The notes under the pieces: model-generated
What the model was told of the DNA's origin: nothing
The model's database searches: none
The model's input: the letters and a program-made list of their open reading frames with translations, nothing else
Program-made: the position numbers and the translations under genes
DNA from: Vandiemenella viatica
Taxonomy: Eukaryota; Arthropoda; Insecta; Orthoptera; Morabidae
Reading direction: 5' to 3'
NCBI GenBank assembly: GCA_031002005.1
Contig: JARYHS010004147.1
Coordinates: 1-64,000, forward strand
Length of the DNA stretch: 64,000 bases
Part shown: piece by piece, positions 11,289-22,354 of the stretch
How positions within the stretch are numbered: position 1 is the first letter of the stretch
Layout of the letters: each line of letters starts with the position of its first letter

Positions 11289-12173
11289 ATGGATAAATTC
11301 ATCGTTCGGAATTGTAAGACGCCCAATCGTGAAAAACCCTCCACAGGTTGCTCTTCTCAACTTAGTACAACTCAACAAATCAAAACAGAAAATCTTATTT
11401 TTGCAAAGAGAAGAAACGTCGCAGTTTTCAAAGTAAGTGGCAGACAATATTCCCATGGCTGGTATATGATGGTGATATAGATAAAGTGTTTTGCAAAATT
11501 TGTAAAGAAACCGTGTCTAGTGGCGTTTCAATGCCGAAAAAATCATCAAGAGATGACGAGTCCATTAAGGCATTCACTCAGAGTGGTTTTTCATCATTGA
11601 ATAAAGCATTAGAAAGGTTTAAAAAGCATGAAAAGTCTGACGTTCATTGTTTTTGTGTATTGCATAAAGCCAATTCAGAACGAGGCGTCAATGTACACTG
11701 CATGCTATCTAAAAGCAAACTTGAAGATATGAAAACAGCTAGAATCGCTCTCTTAAAAATGATTTCAACTCTTCGTTTTTTTATGATTGGAGGGCTAGCC
11801 ATAAGAGGCCACGAGGACGAACAATCAAATTACATTCGATTGAGCTGCGATCACAGGATGTCCCCGAGTTAAGCTCGTGGCTCCAGCGCAGCAGTTATAG
11901 GTGGTTGTCGCACGATATCACTAACGAACTGTGTATAATTTTGAGTGACGAAGTACTGCATAAAATAATCAAAGTAGTACAAAATGCGGTTTATTATTCA
12001 GTTATGGTTGATGAAACTAGTGATATTTCCAATAGTGAACAAGTCACATTCTGCTTTCGTTACGTGGACTCAAGCTTAATTAGTATACATGAAACTTTTA
12101 TCGGCCTCTATAAAACAGTATCAACAACATCTGAAAATTTGTTTGAAATTTTCCATGACGTACTAAGAAGATT
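11289..12173 (+). pseudogene. hAT transposase, 5' part (ZMYM1/ZNF862-like), LINE-interrupted
   Basis: Starts at ATG 11289 and continues in pieces to the LINE insertion. The first piece (to about 11440) is lysine-rich. After a frameshift the frame reads FPWLVYDGDIDKVFCKICKE, a TTF-type zinc finger with Cys pairs typical of this hAT branch. A second frameshift near 11845 leads into SSWLQRSSYRW and then SVMVDETSDISNSEQVTFC, where MVDETSD is the first acidic motif of the RNase H-like core. The frame stops where LINE poly-T begins. The 3' half resumes at 17767. Two frameshifts plus the insertion make it non-functional. TIRs of the parent element were looked for and not found. Confidence 0.85.
12161..12173. 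repeat. Left copy of LINE target-site duplication
   Basis: TACTAAGAAGATT, identical to 17767-17779. It lies at the poly-T (3') end of the minus-strand LINE. Confidence 0.92.
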
Positions 12174-12244
12174 TTTTTTTTTTTAATGGCTTTAGCCAAA
12201 GGCTAATACAGCCAATAACCTCATACAATATGTTCGAATTAATT

Positions 12245-15200
12245 TTAAATTACACCTTTAGTACACTTAATATACAGGGAGATTATCTTGACCGATTTCT
12301 TGCTCGGAGCTGAGAGAGATTGCATCAGAGAAGTTATATCAGTTATATTTAGTCCATCTTCTAGCAGTTGTTTCCTCGCTGATTGATGTTGCTTGCAGCT
12401 CAGCATGAAGTGATAAATATCCTCTACAGAATCACACGATGGGCACATCGGCGAATCCACCAGCCGCATGAGGTATTTTTTGTCACGTAATAAAGTGTGT
12501 CCTGTCCTAAGTCTGTTCATTAAAGTAATTTCTTTCCTGTTCAGTTCTAGTTGAGCGTACCATGGCTCGCTTACTATGTTGTTGCAGATGGCTCGATACC
12601 AAAGTCCCTTTCCCTGGCAGTCGGCAAACCATCTCTTCTCCCACTCAGTCTTAACCATGTCGGTAACAATGGCCTTGAAGTCTGTATAGGGTACCGAAAC
12701 TTTTTCTGTTTCTGCAGCAGTAAGGTGGCGACGTGCTGTTCTGTCCGCTGCCTCATTTCCCGACACCCCAACATGGCTCGGTACCCACTGGAACTGCACT
12801 TGTATTCCTTCTACCAATAACTTCTGAAGTTCCCTGGCTATGTCATAAACTAAATAGTTCCGGCATCTTCCTTTTGACAATTCCATTATTGCCTGTAGGG
12901 CACTTCTAGAATCTGTACAAATCACTGTATTTGAATGAGCTGTCGAATGAATGTATTGCAGCGCTTTTAGAATGGCATAAAGCTCTGAGGAGAACGTCGA
13001 AAACTGTCTTGGTAACCTGTAAGCTTCGTGAACGCAGCGACCAGGGTCTACAAATGCAGCTGCGGAAGCCTTTCCTTTTTCCTTTGAGCCGTCTGTAAAA
13101 ATTTTGTGCCATGCCTTCCATCTCGAGTTCAGTGCTTCTAGTGTGAGGCACTTCAGTTCTTCCTCACTGTGATCTTTTTTCATTAATCGGTCTGTCATGA
13201 GGTAAATGTGGACTAGAGGGGATAGATCTGACCGTTGCCATAGTTGTTCCTCACTGTACGACTCATTGATATCTGAACTGTAAATGGCCCACTGAGCTGT
13301 TGTTTGAAGGAAATCCACAAGTGAAGGTGTTTTGTGATACTTAGATAGGTTCCAAGATTGCTCATGAGCAAGAAGCTGCACTTTTCTTATTAGTGGATGT
13401 CGTTTGGTGGAACAAACTCTTAGCCAAAAATTCATTCCCACTTTCTTTCTTCTTAGGTCTAATGGAGGAGTTGCTGTTTCTACCTCCATCGCAGCAACGG
13501 GAGTAGTTTTAAGGAAACCGCCTACCACCCTTAAAGCTGCCGATTGAATGATGTCTAACTTTCTGAGGGTAGAAATTGACGCAGTTTCGTAGAGAAATCC
13601 CCCATATTCGAGTCTGCTCCTCAGTAAGCTATAATAAATGTTTCTCAGGGGTCTGGGATCCGTGCCCCAGCTCAGAGCTGCTAGGGCCTTGAGGATATTT
13701 ATTCGCTGTATGGATGATTGTTTTAGTTCTGTTATATGTCTTCGCCATGAGAGTTTAGTGTCTAACCACATCCCCAGAAACTTTACTTCGGGGACTACTT
13801 CCATAGTAGATCCACCTATTGTAATTTTAAAGTCATTATTCTGAAATTGTCTTTGTGAGAATACACATAACTTGCTTTTATCTACCGAAAGCTCTAGGCC
13901 TCTATCTTTCAGACAGGTTTGTACTTCATTTAACTGAGTTTCGAGCAAATTTTTTGCGTTTTGTTTGTCAGGATGAGAAACATAGACCACAAAATCATCA
14001 GCGTATTGAAGATAGGTTACAAATCCTCTCAGGCTATTGCAAACTTTCAAGGTATAAATGTCAAATAGAATAGGACTCATTGGGTCTCCCTGAGGCAAAC
14101 CTTGGAATACATGTCGACTGAAGCAGTCACCGCATAAAGTAGAGATAAAGTGTACTCTGTGAGCCAGGTAATGAAAACACCATGACGAAAGTTTTTTCGA
14201 GAGTCCTATATTTTCCATTATTTCCCTAAGTATGTTGATCTGCACATTATTGTAGGCTTCCTTGATATCCAGAAAAGCGGCAAGAAGGAAGTTTCTCCTA
14301 ACAAAAGTAAGCTGTATGTCAGTAATTAAGGTGCTTAAATTGTCGATGGTGCTATACCCTTTGCGGAATCCCATCGTTCGATCACTAAGCAACCTATGAT
14401 GTTCCATATGCCATTCAATTCTGTTTTTTAACATCGCACTCATCAGCTTTGCCAAACACTGTAGAAGAGATATAGGGCGGTAGGAGGAAACGTTATTTTT
14501 GTCCTTGTTAGGTTTTGCCACAGGTATAATTATAACATTTCTCCACTGTACTGGGACAAACGTAGCTGCCAGCATGTCATTGTACAGTTGTAGGAGCACC
14601 TCTTTCGCCTTTTGCGGCAGGTTGTAAATCATGGAGTAAGTGATCTTGTCCATTCCTGGTGCAGTGTCTTCCTTCTTCAAGGCACAGACCAATTCTGACA
14701 TAAGAAAGGGTGGTTCCCCCAATCTGGTGGAATTAGCGTTAGAATCGTTTCCTGATTCAGATTCCGTATTTAATGGGACGAACGGAGGCGCAGTCTTGCT
14801 TAGAAATAGTTCCGCTGCTTCGTTATCAGTATTGACCCAGTTAACAACCGTCCTGTCGCCCTTGTACCAACGTATCTTCCTCCACATCTCTTGGGAAGAG
14901 ATACCATACGAAATGCTAGAGCAAAACTTTTTCCAGCCTTCTCGTTTTGACCGTCGAATAATTGCTCTTGCCTCAGCTGTCCTTCGTTTGAGCAATATAA
15001 AGTTTTCTAAGGTTGAGTCGTGTCTATAAGTTTTAATAGCTAGGCGTCTCAAAGCGACGGCTCTGGAGCAGTCGCTGTTCCACCAAGGTTTTCTGCTATC
15101 AGGTTTCTTTATTCCGAAGTTTGCCATTGGTATACACTCTTCTGCACTCCTGACTATAACATCCTCAAATTCGTTGTAACGGACCTGCAAGTCAGTTGAG

Positions 15201-15979
15201 GATTCAGAAATCTGACCCAGCCGCATGTTGACTTTTTCTTGATATAGTTTCCAGTTCGCTTTCTTGCAATTCCAGCGTCTCATTTGGGTGTTAAAGTTTT
15301 GCCGTAATGACGTGTCAATAGTTGTTTTAAGAACGAAGTGATCGCTACCTAGAGTATCTTTTAAGATTTCCCACCTCGATCTCAGCAACAGATTAGCTGA
15401 TATGATTGAGATATCGGGGGAAGAGTGCCTCTGATATGGAGAACCAAGTCTTGTTCCATGTTGATTATTGAGCACTGATAGTGAGGATGATGTGATAGCT
15501 TGAGCCAGCTCTTCTCCCTGCTTGTTTGCTTGAAAATCATGCCACAGTGGATGATGAGCATTAAAGTCTCCTCCCACAAAGCTATTAGGTGGAAGCTGAT
15601 TAAATATTGCAGTCCAATTTTCTTCGCTCATGTTAATTTGAGGCGGCTTATATATGACGGAGGCCGCTTGGATAGGTCCATCGTAAGAGAGGTCTACAGA
15701 GAGCATTTCTACGTTTTCAATTGGTGCCGCTAATCTACGCACTGAACTATTAATATGGCTTCTCACCAAGATGGCAACACCCCCGTGCCCATCATCTCTG
15801 TCTTTCCGAAACACATTAAAATTCTTGATGTTTATGTTCGACGAGTTGCGCAGCCATGTTTCCGATATAAGGACTAGGTCGGCCTTATGTTCTGTTATGG
15901 TTCTTTGAAATTCGTCCCATTTTGGTAATAGGCTACGTGCGTTCCACTGTAACACTGTAAATTTAGTCCTTCTAGCCAT
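12245..15979 (-). CDS. LINE ORF2: APE endonuclease, reverse transcriptase, RNase H
   Basis: The 1,244-residue enzyme would nick target DNA and copy the LINE RNA into the break. The endonuclease is at about 5-220: LQWNARS, SETW (Glu near 40), GGDFNAHHPLW (Asp 138, Asn 140) and GSDHF (Asp 213, His 214). Reverse transcriptase is at about 430-700: SSYRPISLLQ, FLDIKEAYNNV, GLPQGDPMSP and catalytic YADD at 659-662. RNase H is at about 955-1085: FTDGSKEKG (Asp 963), SSELYA (Glu 999), CTDSRSAL (Asp 1023), WVPSHVGVSGNEAAD. A C-terminal Cys/His cluster is CPSC ... HFMLSC at 1179-1195. The ATG overlaps the ORF1 stop by 8 nt in ATGGCTAG, which suggests coupled translation. No stop or frameshift was seen. 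Confidence 0.93.
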   Translation of the reverse strand: MARRTKFTVLQWNARSLLPKWDEFQRTITEHKADLVLISETWLRNSSNINIKNFNVFRKDRDDGHGGVAILVRSHINSSVRRLAAPIENVEMLSVDLSYDGPIQAASVIYKPPQINMSEENWTAIFNQLPPNSFVGGDFNAHHPLWHDFQANKQGEELAQAITSSSLSVLNNQHGTRLGSPYQRHSSPDISIISANLLLRSRWEILKDTLGSDHFVLKTTIDTSLRQNFNTQMRRWNCKKANWKLYQEKVNMRLGQISESSTDLQVRYNEFEDVIVRSAEECIPMANFGIKKPDSRKPWWNSDCSRAVALRRLAIKTYRHDSTLENFILLKRRTAEARAIIRRSKREGWKKFCSSISYGISSQEMWRKIRWYKGDRTVVNWVNTDNEAAELFLSKTAPPFVPLNTESESGNDSNANSTRLGEPPFLMSELVCALKKEDTAPGMDKITYSMIYNLPQKAKEVLLQLYNDMLAATFVPVQWRNVIIIPVAKPNKDKNNVSSYRPISLLQCLAKLMSAMLKNRIEWHMEHHRLLSDRTMGFRKGYSTIDNLSTLITDIQLTFVRRNFLLAAFLDIKEAYNNVQINILREIMENIGLSKKLSSWCFHYLAHRVHFISTLCGDCFSRHVFQGLPQGDPMSPILFDIYTLKVCNSLRGFVTYLQYADDFVVYVSHPDKQNAKNLLETQLNEVQTCLKDRGLELSVDKSKLCVFSQRQFQNNDFKITIGGSTMEVVPEVKFLGMWLDTKLSWRRHITELKQSSIQRINILKALAALSWGTDPRPLRNIYYSLLRSRLEYGGFLYETASISTLRKLDIIQSAALRVVGGFLKTTPVAAMEVETATPPLDLRRKKVGMNFWLRVCSTKRHPLIRKVQLLAHEQSWNLSKYHKTPSLVDFLQTTAQWAIYSSDINESYSEEQLWQRSDLSPLVHIYLMTDRLMKKDHSEEELKCLTLEALNSRWKAWHKIFTDGSKEKGKASAAAFVDPGRCVHEAYRLPRQFSTFSSELYAILKALQYIHSTAHSNTVICTDSRSALQAIMELSKGRCRNYLVYDIARELQKLLVEGIQVQFQWVPSHVGVSGNEAADRTARRHLTAAETEKVSVPYTDFKAIVTDMVKTEWEKRWFADCQGKGLWYRAICNNIVSEPWYAQLELNRKEITLMNRLRTGHTLLRDKKYLMRLVDSPMCPSCDSVEDIYHFMLSCKQHQSARKQLLEDGLNITDITSLMQSLSAPSKKSVKIISLYIKCTKGVI

Positions 15980-17534
15980 TTTTAATTAACAGATTTGCAG
16001 CCTCCGATGTGGTTCCACTTGGCCCCATTTCTTTAATTTCTTGAAGCACTTGTCGAAACGCTTCGTCCTGAATTTTCTTCACTGTGGTGGCTGCCAGCTT
16101 GCCTTTCATCTGCTGTGCTATCAGTTTGACCACTATTTTGACTATTATATTAACGATGTCTTCTCCTGCCTCTCTGCTAGTTTGTTCTTTGCTGGTTACT
16201 TCTTCCGTTTGGGTAGCGATAGATTCCTTGGGAGTACTGACGGTACTTTGGCAGTGCTCCCTGACTTGCTTCATTCCCTGTGGCATCGTCACCGCGCTGT
16301 ACCTTTTACTCTGTATAGGTGGGAATTCCGCTGCCTTGTATTGGTAACTTTGCAGTATACTCCTCTTGTTATCCGTCGCCATTTTTGCTTTGTCCTCTTC
16401 TTGTCGCTTCCGTTCGGGGCATTTCCTATCGTTGGCTTTGTGGTCACCTCCACAGTTTACGCATTTTTGGAACTCATTTGAGCAGCTGGCTATGTTGTGT
16501 TCCCCACCACACTTCATACATCTTTCTTTTCCTTTACAGAATTTGGCCGTATGACCAAATCTATAGCATTTGAAGCACTGCGTTACTGGAAATATGTAGG
16601 GAGCCACCTTGAATCTCAGGTAGAAAATCTCGATTTCCTCTGGCAGGATTTGGCTATCAAAGGTTATGAGCACAGTTTGCAGGGGAACTGTTTCCACCTT
16701 GCCGTCATTGAATATTTTCTTGGTAAATCGCCGTACATCGATAATTGGTGCCGACGAAACAGCGTTAATCCTTATTTCTTCTTCTGTTAGGTCCGTAGGC
16801 ACAAACTTGATTATCCCTTTCCGTTCTACTCGGTTAGCCGGTATATAAGCCTGCAGACCCAAGGATTGAAGAAACATCTTGTTTTCAACGAAGCCATTAG
16901 CAGTGCTGGCATTCAAAAATTCCATAGACATTCTGTTTTTCCCCAGTTGATTGAGTCGTTTCAGCCCAGTGACCTTGTTATAAAAAATTTTCCCCAGCTG
17001 AATTGGGTGTAGAGAAGCACTGTCTGATGCGTTCTCGATTATAACCATATATGGACCCTCTGCATGGTCATTATAAAGCCTCTTCCGCATTGCCGGCGCG
17101 GGGGGGTTCCGCTTGACTGCTTCTTCTCTTACTTGGCTTGCCTGACTAGTTGTCAGATGGTTACCTAAGGTGTTCAACTGATGGCCTCCATCTCCTGACG
17201 CTCCACTGGGATTTGTTTGTGGTGGGGTCGCTAGGCTGCACGCTACCTCCTTACCTCTGCTAGGAATCAACTCAGTGATCATCGGTTCTTCAATTTTCTC
17301 TTTCGTGATGATTCTCCTGTCTGCAGCTTTACGTTTCTTCCTCAGATTGTACTTTTCTTCTTCATCGGTGTCGTTTAGGTTTGCCTCCTTTGTCTTCCTC
17401 GCTGTCTCCATCATCTCTTGGTCACTCTGGTACACGGTATACGCCTCTTCTTTTCTCGGGTCGATTCCATCACTTGCTTCTGCCATTTCCTCTCGCCCTC
17501 CGGCAGAAGGGTCCGACGAGATGAGCTCAGCCAC
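15972..17534 (-). CDS. LINE ORF1: gag-like RNA-binding protein with CCHC knuckles
   Basis: Nucleic-acid chaperone/RNP protein of the LINE, up to 520 residues, cytoplasmic and nuclear with the element RNA. The N-terminal third is charged and low in order (KYNLRKKRKAADRR near 61-74). The middle region (about 160-310) fits the RRM-like fold seen in I-type ORF1. Three zinc knuckles follow: CFKCYRFGHTAKFC at about 320-333, CMKCGGEHNIASC at 339-351 and CVNCGGDHKANDRKC at 358-372. SIATQTEEV near residue 440 is typical of such ORF1s. The open frame begins at a GTG (17534). The first ATG is codon 17 at 17486 and is the more likely start. The stop TAG lies inside the ORF2 start region. Fully open. Confidence 0.9.
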   Translation of the reverse strand: MAELISSDPSAGGREEMAEASDGIDPRKEEAYTVYQSDQEMMETARKTKEANLNDTDEEEKYNLRKKRKAADRRIITKEKIEEPMITELIPSRGKEVACSLATPPQTNPSGASGDGGHQLNTLGNHLTTSQASQVREEAVKRNPPAPAMRKRLYNDHAEGPYMVIIENASDSASLHPIQLGKIFYNKVTGLKRLNQLGKNRMSMEFLNASTANGFVENKMFLQSLGLQAYIPANRVERKGIIKFVPTDLTEEEIRINAVSSAPIIDVRRFTKKIFNDGKVETVPLQTVLITFDSQILPEEIEIFYLRFKVAPYIFPVTQCFKCYRFGHTAKFCKGKERCMKCGGEHNIASCSNEFQKCVNCGGDHKANDRKCPERKRQEEDKAKMATDNKRSILQSYQYKAAEFPPIQSKRYSAVTMPQGMKQVREHCQSTVSTPKESIATQTEEVTSKEQTSREAGEDIVNIIVKIVVKLIAQQMKGKLAATTVKKIQDEAFRQVLQEIKEMGPSGTTSEAANLLIKNG

Positions 17535-17766
17535 GGATGTATTAACACAGTTAGGTTGTCTTCTCTAGATGAAAATTACTATAACTGTCCACTGATTCAC
17601 CAAAAGTTCTGTGAATATAACACGACCGCAGTTAGCACTGTTGATAGTCGCCGGAAGATGAGTCCGCTTCGCTGCCACTAACACTCGCGCAGGTAAACAC
17701 GTCTAACTTCCTCACTCTATCACACCGCTTACTTCCTTACTCGTCGGTTGCAAGCAGCAAACTCCC

Positions 17767-17779
17767 TACTAAGAAGATT
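17767..17779. repeat. Right copy of LINE target-site duplication
   Basis: TACTAAGAAGATT, identical to 12161-12173. It marks the 5' end of the minus-strand LINE. Confidence 0.92.
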
Positions 17780-19082
17780 CGACATAGAAATCAAGAAGTG
17801 TAGAGGTCTATGTACAGATGGCGCTGCTAATGTTAGTGGAGCGCATACAGGCCTTCAATAGCGGGTTAAAGCTATCGAAACAAGGGCAATTAATCTGCAT
17901 TGCATCGCTCACTCGTTAAACATAGTTGTTCAAGACACAATGAAAGAAGTTCCTGCAGTAAGAGATTTTTTAGTATTAGCAAGAGAGCTTATTGTCTTCG
18001 TACGTGGTTCACCGAAACGCCAAGCTTGTTTTGAAACACTACAGGCAGCTGGCGAAGCTCAAAACCTTTCTTTGCGGCCGTTTTGCCCAACCAGATGGTG
18101 TTGTCGTATATCATCCTTGAAAACTATTCTGAACAACTATGGCGTATTGTTATGTTTTTTGAAAGACACAAAATGTCAGAAAGATGATGCTGGAACGAAA
18201 GCAAAAAGCTTTTTAAAAAGTCTTCAGTCTTATAAATCTCTCTTTATTATTAAATTTCTGATAGAAATTATCGATCCTGTGGAAGCTCTGGATGCAACTT
18301 TACAGAAGATCTCTTTGCACCTGCAAAAAGCTGTCGATAATATTAACACTGTCAAGCAGATAATATCATCCCAAAGAACTGACGAAAAGTTTCAAAACAT
18401 TTGGAAATCAACACTGGACCTGGCTCTTATCCTAAAATTGGATGAACCTAAAACTCCAAAAATAAGAAGGATACCCAAAAGGATAGACGATTCATCAAGT
18501 GAACCACACCAATTTTCCTCGCCAGCTGACTTTTATCGAAAAATATATTTTGAAATGTTAGATAAAGTCGTAAGCTGTATTGACCAGCACTTTACTAAAA
18601 ATGCTATGACGGATTTGAGTAACTTGGAACTATTTCTTACTAAGCAAAATGATACAATCAGCAGTTACGTGAAAGAGTTCTACGGAGATGACTTTGATGT
18701 TGATCGTTTGGCTCTTCATCGTAACATGCTTTTAGATATTGTACAAACAAAAAATATCGAACTGAATAATGTGGAAGACATTGTTTCTTTTATAATTGTT
18801 CATTGCGAATCTACCCAAGATTTGATACCTGAAGTTATAAAATTGTTAAAAATAGTTTTAACTATTCCAGTATCAACATGCACCGCCGAACGATCATTTT
18901 CAGCATTACGGAGAATAAAAACTTATTTGAGGAGTACCATGACTCAGCAAAGATTGAATGATCACATGGTAGTGCACGTAAACCGAGAAATAGCGGAGAG
19001 TTTGGACCTTGAAGAAATCGATGATATATTTATAAACAGAGCTGCAGTTCGACAAAATACGTTTGCATTGGAAAAACATTGA
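17767..19082 (+). pseudogene. hAT transposase, 3' part with dimerisation domain
   Basis: Continues the gene begun at 11289. The frame runs through RGLCTDGAANVSG (second core acidic motif), then an in-frame TAG at 17859-17861. It is then open for 380 codons from 17940 to the stop at 19080-19082. INLHCIAHSLNIVV is the conserved H...C/LNL motif. Near the C-terminus TCTAERSFSALRRIKTYLRS is the hAT dimerisation (Dimer_Tnp_hAT) signature. The final helix region matches the family length. Apart from the single stop this half is well preserved, so decay of the gene is moderate. Relatives in animals are annotated as zinc finger MYM-type 1-like or ZNF862-like proteins. Confidence 0.9.
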
Positions 19083-19184
19083 TATCATAATATAGCTTAT
19101 AGAAGTTTCCTTCTTAAAAAAAACTATTAATGTTTATTTGTTGATCGTACAATTTCTAGTACAATTGTGTTCATTAAGTCGGTG

Positions 19185-19950
19185 CAGTATAACTCCAATT
19201 ATCCGTACTCCGACAATCCGAATCACTTAAGGCAGTCACATTAAGACGTGCGTTGAACAAGTTGAAAGGCTTACCAACTGAAGAAGAGAAGGAAAAAGAA
19301 GCTCAAGAAAAGGAAAGGGAAGATATAGGAGAAGATGGGGATGACTTTTCACTTGAGGAATTCAGAAACATTCTTTTGAAAATTCCTGGATGTTCAGAAG
19401 TTAGTGCTGAAGATATAGGAGAGTGGATGGTGTGTGATTGGTCAGACACTGGGTATGAAATTCTAAATGATGATTAACTTATCGAAAGTGCTTGAGAAAA
19501 AAGTGTCGAGGATGAAGATGACCTTAATGCCGAAGTTAAAGCAGACACGGGACCATCAGAATTTGTCGGCCTTGAAACTGTGTTGAAGTGAATGGAGCGT
19601 CAGCCCGAGCGTGACCACATGCTACTTCTCACTGTCAAGCGGATGTGCGACTTGGCTGCCCGAAAACGGATGAATACAGTCGAACAGCTTACTTTGATCG
19701 AAATGTTCAGCAGGCATCCTGTACTAATGTTCAGCACTTGTAAGTACGCTTAACATGTAAAAGTGTTGCCTATTCATTTAATTAATTAAAAGCTCTTTTT
19801 CTTTAATAATAGTTTTTATTCCTATTCTCAACATCCATACAGTAATTAATTAAAACAGACCCTTTTCGGGAAAATATCCAACAATCCGAATTTTTGATTA
19901 TCCCAGTGGGGTCCGGTCCCAATTGATTCAGAAAATTGGAGTTCTACCTT
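19185..19950 (+). mobile_element. Deleted Tigger/pogo element with transposase tail
   Basis: The left end CAGTATAACTCCAATTATCC and the right end read inward (GTAGAACTCCAATTTTCTGA) are inverted relatives of Tigger/pogo termini. Both carry ACAATCCGAAT-type words just inside. The interior (19253-19735) encodes only the C-terminal end of a Tigger transposase. It has an acidic stretch LPTEEEKEKEAQEKEREDIG, then after stops a tail matching LLLTVKRMCDLAARKRMNTV. Most of the transposase is missing. The TA target duplication is not clear, so the exact ends are uncertain by a few bases. Confidence 0.65.
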
Positions 19951-22240
19951 ACTAATAAAAAATATGTTACAAAAGTAAATAATAATACAATGGTTTATTT
20001 TTTATATTTTTATCACCATGATAGGTATCAGTTCCTTATTGTTCAGTCTAGCAGTTTTTACCCGTCTTTTTTTCCCTTCTCCTCTGTACATTAATTAATA
20101 ATTGTAACAGAGACTTAGTTCACGATAGCGATCATTGCGGACACAAATCAAATGCAATAATAAAATTCTGAGTTCTGTTAAGAGTTCAAAAATCAATAGT
20201 TATCTATCCACTATTTTTATTAGTATTACTATATTGCTCTGAATTGGCAGCTCAAGATCAGGTTCCCTTCGCCCCGCTCCTCACCTCAAAACCCCTACCG
20301 TTGCCTTCCCCTCCGAGCAGACGGCTGCTACAGGCTGGCACAAGACATTGTTGCAGTATTGTCATGTTCATTACGTTTTTTCAGTAGAATTTCACTGATA
20401 TTAGACTAATTTCGCGCGAATTTCTCACTGAATTTATTAATTTTTATGGACAAAATGAAAAATGAAAAGCAAAATTATTTAAACAAGCAGAAAAAAGCGC
20501 CGCATATGATATTCTTATCAATAAATTGGGAGAAGTTGTTCTGCAGGCAAATAAAGGAACAGTTATAAAAAAGTGAATTCATTAAGAACTTGTTTTCGGA
20601 AGGCATAGGAAAAAAAAAAATGAATCACGTAAATCTGGATGTGGTACCGAAGACATATAAAAGTCAAATTTATGGTATTTTGAGATGCTGGTTTATATTT
20701 TTGTCATGCTTAATAATTAGCAGGACAAGTGTCTGGTGTAATTTCCCCCAAAGCATGGGATAATATAGAACAAGCAAATTTTATAGCTTCGTAATATCTA
20801 CCTCTTGCTATTTTTTAAAACGGAATGTAGACTAAACTTTCATGGGATATTATTCTAATATCTTGTTTTTTAATACGTGAAGTAGATTTCTTCGGTCACG
20901 CAAACATAACTAATCCAGTTTTCAGGTTCAAGCTTCAATTCTTTTCAACATTAACGTGACTAAATTCTGTTGTCCTTAGTAACCACTGTTTTGACCATTT
21001 CTCTTTATTTCTGTTATTTTTCTTTCTTGTTATCAATGCAATTGCCCATGAACAACTAATTTCTGTATATCAGCCATATTTACATTTCGCAACTTGCAAT
21101 AAAATGAAGTAACAAATGAAACGTCTGTGGACTCATCCGAGATCCGTCTTGCATTACATCTTGAGACTGTTCAGGCAAAACGATCGACAAACTTAAGTGT
21201 GTGTGTGTGCTGCGACACTGTGCGTCTTTCTCAAGAATTTTGAAGGTTTGGATTTTTTTTACACTGAAATTTTTCCATTTTAAAAAGTAGCCTTACTTCC
21301 TGCTAAATCAGCAGCCCGTCACCGAAAGTTCCGCCAAAATCGGTTCTCACATTTCGCCAGTTCTTTATTAAAAGAATAAGTAATCAAATTAGCATGAGCA
21401 CCCATGAGATTTTCTAAAAGCCGGCGCCCTTGGTGATTGTACACTGTATAGACTTGACTCAGAACAAGATCTGAAAACTTTTTGACACAAAGCAACCACA
21501 AGACTTATTGGCATACTTTTAGAACAATTGTAGGGTGTATATTAGAGGTGGGCTAAGTGACTCACTAGAAAGAGCGGTGTTCATTTGATCACTCTTCAAA
21601 AAGAACTAGTTCTTTTCAACGGTTCACCAGCTCAATAGCTCAGTTCAAACAAAAAGAGCATTTTGAGTGTAGTATCTGTTCGTTTTATTTACATTTAGAC
21701 TGATTACTTAGGTTAATCTCACATCAGTTATTTTTTTATTCTGAAACATTTTTGTTTCTTAAATACTACCGCATTACTTACACGCATAAAAGGTCATATC
21801 ATAGTGTCAATGATATATTGTTCGGCTTGATGGGAATATTTGAGCATAGTTAATTTTACATTAATTTATTTAAAAACACAAAGTAAAATCAATTTTAAAG
21901 AACTTTTTGCTTTAAATGAACTGTTCACAAGTAAAATTTTATTTATTTTGCCATTCATCAGCCTACTTTTTTTTCAGTGCAAATTTATCCTGCTTTTGAA
22001 AATACTCTTTCACAAGGCACGCTTGTAGCCGGAATACACAAAGCGGAGCGGAACGTCAGATTCGAAAGAACTAGCTCCCCAGTGGCACTGCTCCGCGCTG
22101 TGCTGAGCGCTGGATTCAGAGAACGTCGCAAACGAACTAGCTATTTCGATGTTGAGCGATGGAATCAAAGAAGGTCGCGAACGACCCATGGAGGAAGGAA
22201 ATATATGGAGAAGAAGTGACGTTAAATCTGTGAAGCAGGC
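19951..22240. other. AT-rich interval with a hAT-MITE-like fragment
   Basis: No gene with a recognisable domain. 21541-21680 starts AGAGGTGGGCTAAGTGACTC and continues with alternating GAACTAGTTC and TCAGTTCAAAC words. That resembles the ends of AGAGGTGGGC-type hAT MITEs, but no matching right end was found nearby. 22010-22230 is somewhat GC-richer. Confidence 0.4.
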
Positions 22241-22250
22241 ACTAAACTCT

Positions 22251-22263
22251 CGCGCATGCGCAG
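22251..22263. promoter_or_regulatory. NRF1/EWG-like palindromic site
   Basis: CGCGCATGCGCAG matches the consensus of nuclear respiratory factor 1 (erect wing in flies), a common core-promoter element of housekeeping genes. It lies about 90 bp upstream of the ATG of the THAP-like exon. The match is visible; promoter activity is inference. Confidence 0.4.
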
Positions 22264-22354
22264 TGTCGATATTGCGATCCCAAGCAAATGCGATGTTCAC
22301 ATTGTGTTAGATGCTGTGATTATTTCGTTTTGTAATGTGTATAAGTGTTTTATA

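Larger units (their letters stand above)
12174..17766 (-). mobile_element. Complete I-type non-LTR retrotransposon (LINE)
   Basis: 5,593-bp element on the minus strand with a 5' leader (17535-17766), ORF1, ORF2, a short 3' region and a short poly-A tail (poly-T from 12174). An exact 13-bp duplication flanks it. It splits a hAT transposase gene, whose reading frame continues across the site once the insert and one TSD copy are ignored. Both ORFs are open over their full expected length. The APE endonuclease plus RT plus RNase H layout with a CCHC gag-like ORF1 places it in the I/Loa/R1 group. I did not resolve the clade further. Confidence 0.93.

Noticed and set aside
21541..22230. Complete AGAGGTGGGC hAT MITE
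   Set aside because: Only the left end is recognisable; no inverted right end or TSD found.
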